NCBI RefSeq assembly: GCF_025151995.1
Contig: NZ_CP102290.1
Coordinates: forward strand, 2,976,001-3,040,000
Length of the DNA: 64,000 nucleotides
Origin: Ruminococcus gauvreauii
GTDB taxonomy: Bacteria; Bacillota; Clostridia; Lachnospirales; Lachnospiraceae
Reading direction: 5' to 3'
The notes under the pieces are model-generated. The model was given only the letters and a program-made list of their open reading frames with translations. It did no database searches and had not been told where the DNA came from. Shown here piece by piece: positions 57,552 to 64,000 of the stretch; position 1 is the first letter of the stretch; each line of letters begins with the position of its first letter. A program made the translations under genes and the position numbers.

Positions 57552-57587
57552 AGACCGGGTATCCTGATTCTGACAGAATACCCGGCT
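57552..57587 (-). other. Intercistronic hairpin between binding protein and ATPase genes (system 2)
   Basis: On the minus strand GCCGGGTAT...ATACCCGGT forms a stem with an inner CTG/CAG stem. There is no T run. Same position in the operon as the hairpin at 52417-52440 of system 1. Confidence 0.65.
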
Positions 57588-57592
57588 CGTTA

Positions 57593-58600
57593 TTAACTGA
57601 GAAAATCCTTATAATTCTCGCTGTCGATGACCTGGATACCGGGATTGATGTACGTATCATATGTTTTACCGTCGAGTGAGCCCAGTCCACACGCAAATCC
57701 TTCACTGCCCATCTCATACGGTTTCTGCCCGATGATCATTTCGATTTCACCTGTTTCTACCAATTCAATCGCTGATTGGAATCCATCAAAACCACAGATT
57801 TTTATTCCATCAGCACCTGCGCTCTCGATTGCCTGAGCGGCTCCGACTGCCATAGAATCAGAGGTAACCATTACGGCGTTTATCTGACCGGGATATTTTG
57901 AGAGAAATGATTCCATGGTATTGGCTGCCTTATCAGTTTCGCAGTTCGCATCCTGAACTTCCAGAACGTTCATGCCGGATTCTTCCAGGGCAGTTTTAAG
58001 ACCGTCGGTCCTGCTTTCGTGGTTCACATCACCGAGTTTACCGCGAAGTATGACAACATTTGATCCTTCTTCCAGCCTTTTGGAAAATTCTAATGCCCCA
58101 TCATACGCTGCCTGATAATTATCGGTGCCAATAAAGGTCACCTTATTTTCAAAGGAAGGGCAATCAGTATCGACCATCACGACTTTGATTCCGGCATCGG
58201 CTGCCTGTCCCAGAACGCCTTTCAGGGCATTTTCTTCCTGGCATGCACACAACAGAATGTTGGTTCCGTTCGAGATCATATCTTCGATCGCTGTAACCTG
58301 CTGCATGGAATCGGATTCGCTTGTTGAGGCTACTGCCTTAATATTGGCTTCCGGAACACCCGCTTTAATAGCGGCTTCTGTGGCGCCCTTGACTACTGAA
58401 TTCTGAAACTCGTCCGAAGATTTCATGACAATTCCGACTTTTAAGTCAGAAACTGCGGTATCCGAATCATCAGAAGCTGAGGTGTCTTCAGTTGTCGATG
58501 AACTGTCGGCAGTTTTGGCATTTTTATCGCTGGAACCGCAGGCAATTAACGAGAATGCCATTGTAATCGCTAACATTGTACTAATCATTTTTCTTTTCAT
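57593..58600 (-). CDS. Sugar ABC transporter substrate-binding lipoprotein (system 2)
   Basis: A 335-residue RbsB-like binding protein with a lipoprotein signal (AFSLIAC, Cys about 21) and a Ser/Thr/Asp-rich tether, then VGIVMKSSDEFQNSVVKGATEAA, ILLCACQEENALKGVLGQAADAG, FIGTDNYQAAYDGALEF and a late KICGFDGFQSAIELV. It imports a sugar or cyclitol with the ATPase and permease below. ATG 58600 with AAGGAGAACTCACT upstream. It is divergent from an AraC gene at 58913; the 312-base gap between them is AT-rich and shows a TATAAT-like box near 58820 but no convincing full promoter. Confidence 0.92.
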   Translation of the reverse strand: MKRKMISTMLAITMAFSLIACGSSDKNAKTADSSSTTEDTSASDDSDTAVSDLKVGIVMKSSDEFQNSVVKGATEAAIKAGVPEANIKAVASTSESDSMQQVTAIEDMISNGTNILLCACQEENALKGVLGQAADAGIKVVMVDTDCPSFENKVTFIGTDNYQAAYDGALEFSKRLEEGSNVVILRGKLGDVNHESRTDGLKTALEESGMNVLEVQDANCETDKAANTMESFLSKYPGQINAVMVTSDSMAVGAAQAIESAGADGIKICGFDGFQSAIELVETGEIEMIIGQKPYEMGSEGFACGLGSLDGKTYDTYINPGIQVIDSENYKDFLS

Positions 58601-58912
58601 AGTGAGTTCTCCTTCGCATTGAATATAGTTTTTGCAGCCGTCCCTGAATGTTACAGTTATATTTTAATCATAATTACTATGTGATAGTTATAGTTTTCTT
58701 GTTAAAGATTTCAGTATTTTTGCAATGATTTCGGCTGTTCTTCCGGCGTTTTGTACTGTTTTTTGTGCATTCTTGCTTAAAAAACAAATTGAGTAATTTA
58801 AAAACAGTGAAAACTGATATATAATAAACTCATAGATGCTGTCCCTGTATTGACTGCTTATTCTGCGGGAATAAGATTTTTATCCAAGACAAGGGCGGCA
58901 CGGGAGGGAATT

Positions 58913-59752
58913 ATGGATAAAAAAGAATTGTCGATTCATGCGCGGTTTTCCAGGCTTCATTATGTTGACCGGGATTACCATTTTAACCACTCTCAGCTTC
59001 TTCACAGCCATGAAGACTGCCTGGAGCTGCTGTATATCATGACTGGCGAGGGACAGTATATCGTTGGGGGAAGGCAGTGGCCTGTACATAATGGTAATCT
59101 GGTGATTTGCAATGCAGGGGTCCTTCATGGGGAAACGTATTTCTCTGCAAATAATATGGAGACTTACTGCTGTGTTCTCGAAAATGTATCCGTTGAGGGG
59201 CTGTTGGGCGATGATTTTCTGAGCATGACACAAAATCCGATTTTGAATTTCGTGGAAGAGCGTCAGTGTGTGGAACACCTGATTCTTGCGCTGGCATCTC
59301 TGAATCCGGAGGCGGCGGCCTTTTCGAAAACGCGCGATCTGCTCGCGGAAACGATACTTAACATTGTCTGTGAAAAGCTTCTGCAGCGGCACCAGGAGGA
59401 TACGGTTCTTCATAAGAATGTTGATGATTTTATTGATATGGTAATAAAGTATCTGGAAACCTACTATAAAGAGGCGATCACACTGAGCGATCTTGGGAAT
59501 AAGTTTCATGTCAGCCATTATTATCTGTCGCATATTTTTAAGGAGCAGACAGGATACTCTCCCATGAAATATGTGGCTCAGCTCAAAATTGGGGAGGCAC
59601 AGAAGCTGCTGATGAATACGGATAAGTCTATCGGGTCTATCAGCGAAGAACTGGGATTTAATGACAACAGCCATTTTAATGTGATGTTTAAAAAATATAC
59701 CGGGCTGTCGCCGACAGAATACCGTCAGTACTTTAAGAACACGACAGTATAA
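58913..59752 (+). CDS. AraC-family regulator (third, distinct)
   Basis: A 279-residue regulator with an N-terminal cupin (LLHSHEDCLELLYIMTGEGQYIVGG) and a C-terminal AraC DNA-binding pair (ITLSDLGNKFHVSHYYLSHIFKEQTGYSPMKY in two helices, then SIGSISEELGFNDNSHFNVMFKKYTGLSP). It is more distant from the other two AraC proteins in the window. ATG 58913 follows GGGAGGGAATT; the frame from 58850 lacks a site. Divergent from transporter system 2, which it probably controls. A TIM-barrel isomerase gene follows after 223 bases. Confidence 0.9.
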   Translation: MDKKELSIHARFSRLHYVDRDYHFNHSQLLHSHEDCLELLYIMTGEGQYIVGGRQWPVHNGNLVICNAGVLHGETYFSANNMETYCCVLENVSVEGLLGDDFLSMTQNPILNFVEERQCVEHLILALASLNPEAAAFSKTRDLLAETILNIVCEKLLQRHQEDTVLHKNVDDFIDMVIKYLETYYKEAITLSDLGNKFHVSHYYLSHIFKEQTGYSPMKYVAQLKIGEAQKLLMNTDKSIGSISEELGFNDNSHFNVMFKKYTGLSPTEYRQYFKNTTV

Positions 59753-59943
59753 CGGACTGTCGCCGCCTGTGTGGAATACTCCAGGAGCAAGAAAATACAT
59801 ATTTAGAAAAAACACAGTTGGAGATCGCTGATATGTCTGTAAAAATATGACACGATTTAGCTAACTGATCTGTTAATTTTTGGTTAAAATAGAATCAGCA
59901 GCCATTCCGAATGATTAATGCAGTGAATAATATGACAATTTAT

Positions 59944-59961
59944 GCCGCCGGAGATGGCGGC
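59944..59961 (+). other. Small hairpin at the ribosome site of the isomerase gene
   Basis: GCCGCC / GGCGGC with loop GGAGAT, directly followed by GGAG at 59962. It could modulate ribosome access. The rest of 59753-59943 shows only A-rich sequence. Confidence 0.5.
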
Positions 59962-59975
59962 GGAGCGGAGATGAT

Positions 59976-60821
59976 ATGATGAAACAGATTAAAATTGGAG
60001 CATGTGACTGGGGGCTTCCGGGTGCAGGACTGTATGCTGCTGCGATTGCCGCCTCCGTTGGACTGGATGCATTGTCTTTGCGGATCGGATTATATGAGAA
60101 TGATTATCCGCTGACACATCCGGACATGCAGAAAATCTACCTGGAAGAACAGCAGAGATACGGGATCGAATACTGTGCGATTGCGTTGAATGATTTTGAT
60201 AATATTCCTATGCATGCGAGTAAGAGTACCAGAGAGTATGAGATTGTATGGGATTTGCTGAAGCGCGCGGTTGTTACAGCGAGAGTGTTAGGGGTTTCGG
60301 TGATTCAGGTGCCGGGATTTGGAAAAAGTGAAGTGAAGACAGAAGAGGATATGGAGAACAGTGCGGCAGCTTTTCAGTACTTATGTGATGCTGCGGGCGA
60401 ATATGGCATAAATGTCGCCAGCGAGAATCTGATGAGTCCCCGGGAATTCAAAGCGTTTTATGAGTGCGTGGGCCGGAAGAACTTTTCCCTTTATTATGAC
60501 AGCCAGAATTACCATCTGTTTCGCGGCTATGATCAGATCGAGATCCTGAATGAGCTGTATCCGTATATGTGTGATCAGCTGCATGTGAAAGACGGACAGG
60601 ATGCCATGAGCGGTGCGGTTCTGGGGAAAGGTGACTCAGGATTCCATGAAGCGATGAAGTGGCTGGGGCGGAATGGGTATACGGGATATATTCTTCTGGA
60701 AAATTACTATGATCAGCTTCCTCTGCGATTAAATGCCCGGAATCCGTTTGATTTACTGCGTGAAGATGCCGGGGTTCTGAAAAAAGCAATCGAAAACAAC
60801 TGGCAGGGAGAAAGAAACTGA
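59976..60821 (+). CDS. Sugar phosphate isomerase/epimerase, TIM-barrel family (second)
   Basis: Another xylose-isomerase-like TIM barrel, 281 residues. Candidate metal ligands are Glu in NVASENLMSP, Asp in LYYDSQNY, His in DQLHVKDG and Glu in ILLENYY, with DQ and Y-shaped substrate residues between. IolE-like inosose dehydratases and keto-sugar epimerases share this set. ATG 59976 (with a second ATG next to it) follows GGCGGAGCGGAGATGAT. It lies between two AraC genes, pairing with the sugar importers. Its sequence is clearly different from the isomerase at 43987, so it probably acts on another substrate. Confidence 0.87.
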   Translation: MMKQIKIGACDWGLPGAGLYAAAIAASVGLDALSLRIGLYENDYPLTHPDMQKIYLEEQQRYGIEYCAIALNDFDNIPMHASKSTREYEIVWDLLKRAVVTARVLGVSVIQVPGFGKSEVKTEEDMENSAAAFQYLCDAAGEYGINVASENLMSPREFKAFYECVGRKNFSLYYDSQNYHLFRGYDQIEILNELYPYMCDQLHVKDGQDAMSGAVLGKGDSGFHEAMKWLGRNGYTGYILLENYYDQLPLRLNARNPFDLLREDAGVLKKAIENNWQGERN

Positions 60822-60822
60822 T

Positions 60823-60870
60823 ATAAGGCTTCTGGGATGAGATGATTCTTCATCGCAGAAGCCTTATTTA
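60823..60870. terminator. Terminator between isomerase and AraC paralogue B
   Basis: ATAAGGCTTCTG / CAGAAGCCTTAT with inner GATGA/TCATC. T- and A-rich flanks allow use by both converging genes. Confidence 0.85.
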
Positions 60871-60983
60871 TAATCTGAATTTTGCTTTTATCTTTGGAAG
60901 AAGCTAAATAATATCCGTCAGGAGGATATGTAACACGGCATTTTAAAGGTAAGCATGTAGAGGTAGATACTTTTTGTACGGGT

Positions 60984-61868
60984 TTAATCCGTTAACTCGT
61001 CTGAAGGGTCCCGCAAGGTGTATTTTTTTCGGTAGGACAGCGGGGAGAGTCCTACGTATTTTTTGAACTGGACGTTAAAGTGGCTTAAGTTGTCAAAACC
61101 GACCATGGACGCGATTTCCGTAATGGATTTCTGCGACATGATCAGCAGCGACTGTGCCTCTCCGATCCGGCGCCTTACGATATAATGGATCGGGGAGTAG
61201 CCCAGTTTCCGCTTGAACAGGTGTGACAGATAGGACGGGCTGATAAAAAACTGGTCGCTGATCTTCTGGAGGGTCAGGTCTTCGGAATAATTCTCATCAA
61301 TATATTGCTTGATGTCCTTTAACAGAGGATCTTCCTTTGAGTGTTCAGTGTTTGGCTGTCCGTACTGTTTGAATGCATGGATCAGCAGGGACAAAAGAGC
61401 CTGCGTCAGATACTGATTGGTTTCCTGCTGCTCCTCACTGTCGAAAGCGACGGAATCGAAAATGGTCTGGAAGATCGCATCCATGAGGACAAAATGTTTC
61501 TCGACTTTCAGAACCGGTTTGATATCAGCTGAGATCAGATGATTTTCGGGGAGTCCCTCCAGCTGAAGGTTGTCAATGGCGATAGAGAGCATGGAAAGTT
61601 CACGATTATACTGAGGGACTTCATCGTGCAGGACGCCCGCATTACAAATGATAATATTGCCGGCTTTCACGTCATAATATTCATCGTCCACAACGTAAGA
61701 CCCCGATCCTGTCCGAATGAACAGAAGTTCCAGCCTGTCTTTGTGATTGTGCAGAATCCGGGAGTGCTGGCTGAAACCGATGGTAATATGGCTGGCCGAC
61801 AGAAGGCGCGGCATTTTCCCGTCTTTGAATGAAGGTGTAAAAGAATTTTTCGCAAAACATTGTATCAT
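60984..61868 (-). CDS. AraC-family regulator with cupin domain (paralogue B)
   Basis: A 294-residue regulator closely related to that at 49941. It has the same start pattern (F-A-K-x-S), the cupin LHNHKDRLELLFIRTGSGSYVVDDEYY and the AraC HTH pair (LTLQKISDQFFISPSYLSHLFKRKLGYSP in part, KSITEIASMVGFDNLSHFN). By eye roughly 60% of residues agree. The two paralogues also share promoter layout. It lies divergent from a GPH-type symporter, probably its target. ATG 61868 with GGATGGAACGTC upstream. Confidence 0.92.
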   Translation of the reverse strand: MIQCFAKNSFTPSFKDGKMPRLLSASHITIGFSQHSRILHNHKDRLELLFIRTGSGSYVVDDEYYDVKAGNIIICNAGVLHDEVPQYNRELSMLSIAIDNLQLEGLPENHLISADIKPVLKVEKHFVLMDAIFQTIFDSVAFDSEEQQETNQYLTQALLSLLIHAFKQYGQPNTEHSKEDPLLKDIKQYIDENYSEDLTLQKISDQFFISPSYLSHLFKRKLGYSPIHYIVRRRIGEAQSLLIMSQKSITEIASMVGFDNLSHFNVQFKKYVGLSPLSYRKKYTLRDPSDELTD

Positions 61869-61900
61869 GACGTTCCATCCTTTCTGTGTCTTATATGGTC

Positions 61901-61929
61901 ATTATATAGTATTGGTTTTGTAAAATCCA
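61901..61929 (-). promoter_or_regulatory. Promoter of AraC paralogue B
   Basis: On the minus strand, TGGATT (plus 61924-61929), 17 bases, TATAAT (61901-61906), the same arrangement as in paralogue A. Confidence 0.65.
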
Positions 61930-61951
61930 GAAAAAATATCATAATTTTATG

Positions 61952-61980
61952 TTGCATGTCGAAACCGTTTGATTTAGAAT
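61952..61980 (+). promoter_or_regulatory. Promoter of the GPH-type symporter
   Basis: TTGCAT 61952-61957, 17 bases, TAGAAT 61975-61980, divergent from AraC paralogue B and about 130 bases before the start. Confidence 0.6.
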
Positions 61981-62108
61981 AGTGTCGTATGATGTAAAAA
62001 AAGGAGGAACTTATTTCATATTCTGAACTTTTAAAACTGAATAGCGTAAATCATATGGCGTTTGTAGGAAAGAGGGCATATCCCTCAAAAGGGTTGAGGA
62101 GAATTATT

Positions 62109-63530
62109 ATGAAGAGAGATATGATAAAAGTGGGTTTTGGAAAAAAACACTTTGCAAATGAGGATGATGAATACGCAGAGGTGTCCTGGAAAGAAAAACT
62201 TTCTTTCTGTTTTGGGGACCCTGCATTAACGATAGTATACACGTTGACTACAACGTTATTGATTTATTATTATACAAATGTCATTGGGATTTCTGCGGGG
62301 ATTGTCGGTATTATCATGCTGATATCGCGTATCTTTGATGGCTTTTCGGATTTTATCATGGGTATGATCATCGACCGTACGCATTCTGAATATGGGAAAG
62401 CCAGGATCTGGATTCTCAGGCTTGCTATTCCGTATGCGGTGATGGCGGTTCTGCTGTTTACTGTGCCGCCGGTGGGAGTTACCGGTCAGACGATCTATAT
62501 TTTTCTGACGTATAACCTGATGAACACCGTGATATACACGGGAATCAGCCAGCCGTTCCATACGCTCGGCTCCAACATGACCAGAAACCGGAATGAACGC
62601 GAGACCATCTGCAACATCCGTATGGCACTGTCCATTACGGGAAGTATGATCATCACGGCATTGACGCTGCCGCTGATCAACAAAGTGGCTGCTCTGACCG
62701 GGAATGAACAGATGGCATGGATTCTGGTGACGGCAGCTTATGCATTGTTATCTGTGTTGATCCTGTTTAATACATTTTCGAGCACGCGTGAGCGTGTACG
62801 CATTTCTGAAAAGGCGGAAGATAAGATATCTGCGGGCAAGGCGCTGAAGCTTCTGGTTAAGAACCGCTATTTCCTGATTTCACTGGGACTGATGCTGTTC
62901 TACACGGTTTATCAGATCATAATAGGAACGGATCTGACCTATTACTGCCAGTATATTCTGGGGAATGTTGATCTGGTGATGCCGATTTCGCTTGCAGAAA
63001 AGATTCCGATGGTTATCGTGATCCTGTGTCTGCCGGTCCTGCTTCCGCGATTTGGAAAGAGAAATCTGATCGTCGGGGGCTGTATCCTGGGTATTATCGG
63101 ACAGATTATCTTTATCGGAAATTATACAAGTGTGCCGCTTGCTATTATCACTGCGGCAATGCGCGGAGTTGGGATGTCGTTCTTTTACGGCGTGAGCTTT
63201 TCGCTGCCGAGTGACGCGATCGAATACGGTCAATGGAAACTGGGAGCCAGGGTGGAAGGTCTTATGTTTGCATCTATGTCTGTGGGTCAGAAGTTTGGCT
63301 CGGGAATTACGAGTGCCGTGCTCGGCATGTATTTTGCGAAAGCGGGGTATGATGGGACAATGGCAGTGCAGAATGCCGCAGCCAATGCGGCAATATCGAA
63401 TGCTTATCTGTATGTGCCGATCGCCGTTTGGGTGATTATGCTGGTGATCGCATGTTTTTACGGCCTCGATAAGAATTATAACCGCATGATGAGTGAACTC
63501 GCAGAGCGGGAGGCTCAGGGGAGGATTTAA
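62109..63530 (+). CDS. MFS/GPH-type sugar symporter
   Basis: A 473-residue membrane transporter with about twelve helices of the glycoside-pentoside-hexuronide:cation symporter family (MFS_2): YTLTTTLLIYYYTNVIGISAG, RIFDGFSDFIMGMIIDRTHSEYGKARIWILR (the classic loop), and NRNERETICNIRMALS. It imports a sugar, glycoside or uronide with Na+ or H+. ATG 62109 is chosen, with GAGGAG upstream (TTGAGGAGAATTATT); ATG 62055 has no site. It gives an alternative uptake route beside two ABC systems. No glycosidase is adjacent. Confidence 0.9.
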   Translation: MKRDMIKVGFGKKHFANEDDEYAEVSWKEKLSFCFGDPALTIVYTLTTTLLIYYYTNVIGISAGIVGIIMLISRIFDGFSDFIMGMIIDRTHSEYGKARIWILRLAIPYAVMAVLLFTVPPVGVTGQTIYIFLTYNLMNTVIYTGISQPFHTLGSNMTRNRNERETICNIRMALSITGSMIITALTLPLINKVAALTGNEQMAWILVTAAYALLSVLILFNTFSSTRERVRISEKAEDKISAGKALKLLVKNRYFLISLGLMLFYTVYQIIIGTDLTYYCQYILGNVDLVMPISLAEKIPMVIVILCLPVLLPRFGKRNLIVGGCILGIIGQIIFIGNYTSVPLAIITAAMRGVGMSFFYGVSFSLPSDAIEYGQWKLGARVEGLMFASMSVGQKFGSGITSAVLGMYFAKAGYDGTMAVQNAAANAAISNAYLYVPIAVWVIMLVIACFYGLDKNYNRMMSELAEREAQGRI

Positions 63531-63624
63531 AAGCAAAAGAACATTAAATACATTATACATAAGCCGTTATATGAAACCATTCAGTTTAAGATATTGAAAT
63601 TTAAGATGTCGAAATAAGTAGAAT

Positions 63625-63663
63625 AAGGTCTGCCAAGGTCAGTTCTGACCGGGCAGGCCTTTC
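63625..63663 (+). terminator. Terminator after the symporter gene
   Basis: AAGGTCTGCC / GGCAGGCCTT outer stem with an inner GGTCAG/CTGACC, then TT. Downstream, 63667-63720 is an A-rich run with the same GTGTAAAAC/AACCAAAAAA style as in 50907-51240. Confidence 0.8.
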
Positions 63664-63812
63664 CCTGTGTAAAACAAAACCAAAAAAGGGCAAAAAAAAT
63701 CAAAAAAAGTCACAAACAACTATAAGTGATTAACACGGACGCGTTGTAAAACATGCAGTAAAATTCACCATTTTTCGGCATGGCTGCTTGTGGAATTCAG
63801 CCAAATAAACTG

Positions 63813-63916
63813 TTGACATGGAAAGGGGGACAGAATATAATATTAATAGCGTACAACGATTGAAAATCGGAGTATTATCAGATAAAGGACAGGCGTAAAG
63901 CGCTAGGATTTGCGCC
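63813..63916 (+). promoter_or_regulatory. Consensus promoter and leader hairpin before the last gene
   Basis: TTGACA 63813-63818, exactly 17 bases, TATAAT 63836-63841, both perfect. In the leader GGCGTAAA (63892-63899) pairs with TTTGCGCC (63909-63916) with one G-U pair. The leader of about 130 bases is long. Confidence 0.85.
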
Positions 63917-63979
63917 GGATATAGATGATAATACAGTACGGATATTGTTGTAAATTATTTTAAGGAGGAAGTTTTTAAA

Positions 63980-64000
63980 ATGGGAAAAGTTAAAGTTGGA
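63980..64000 (+). CDS. Start of an unidentified gene (window ends), possibly oxidoreductase
   Basis: ATG at 63980 follows TAAGGAGGAAGTTTTTAAA, an excellent ribosome site. Seven codons give M-G-K-V-K-V-G. This is a common beginning of Gfo/Idh/MocA oxidoreductases (K-V-G-I-I-G-x-G), which would fit an inositol-type dehydrogenase in this island, but seven residues cannot prove it. Confidence 0.6.

Noticed and set aside
61996..62050. Orphan AAAGGAGGAAC ribosome-like site before the symporter
   Set aside because: No start codon opens a frame of any length at the right distance, so no small gene is supported.

Overview
ORGANISM. The window reads as chromosomal DNA of an endospore-forming, anaerobic Clostridia, most likely a gut Lachnospiraceae (inference). 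Supporting signs are spoIIGA, sigE, sigG and a YlmC/YmxH gene; ftsZ, nrdR, efp, yqeG and a clostridial-type citrate synthase; strong consensus SigA-type promoters; AGGAGG ribosome sites with many GTG and TTG starts; a class C (IIC) group II intron; and many solute ABC transporters with AraC and LysR regulators. LAYOUT. 0-5.4 kb: 3' part of ftsZ, a rubredoxin-glutamate synthase-like flavoprotein, a TauE-type exporter, and divergent aroE / aroD. 5.4-15.1 kb: sporulation block with a Spo0A-type spoIIG promoter, spoIIGA, sigE, a complete group IIC intron inserted next to the sigE terminator, a BlaI/BlaR1-like pair with its operators, ymxH, asnB, sigG and nrdR. 15.2-19.4 kb: a TrpXYZ-like ABC transporter and an aminotransferase. 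19.5-26.0 kb: redox and metal island. A minus-strand operon encodes a rhodanese-TlpA lipoprotein, a 48-residue CXXC membrane microprotein, a NapH-like polyferredoxin and an Rrf2 regulator. Next to it are a DUF134 regulator with a NifX-like protein, and an ArsR repressor with a histidine-rich metal P-type ATPase under a CzrA-type operator. 26.1-35.0 kb: cobalamin riboswitch with terminator, LysR regulator, complete Opp/Nik-type ABC transporter (BCADF), MATE exporter and a second LysR paralogue. 35.0-43.7 kb: housekeeping genes (citrate synthase, yqeG, aroK, efp, DUF5688, tRNA-Arg, SH3 protein), an orphan molybdopterin oxidoreductase and an AstE/aspartoacylase-like protein. 43.9-64 kb: carbohydrate or cyclitol island with two TIM-barrel isomerase/epimerases, a creatininase-family hydrolase, two zinc dehydrogenases (one resembling scyllo-inosose dehydrogenase), a UroD-family protein, two convergent ribose-type ABC transporters, three AraC regulators, a GPH-type symporter and the first codons of another gene. 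HOW THE GENES WORK TOGETHER. The three most interesting ensembles are (i) the TlpA / CXXC microprotein / polyferredoxin / Rrf2 operon, which looks like an electron path to an extracytoplasmic thiol; (ii) the Opp/Nik transporter apparently placed under cobalamin control, suggesting cobalt, nickel or corrinoid-related uptake; and (iii) the cyclitol-like oxidation island, where inosose-type dehydrogenase and hydrolase genes sit with transporters and AraC regulators. All functions are inferred by reading the sequence; no database search was run.
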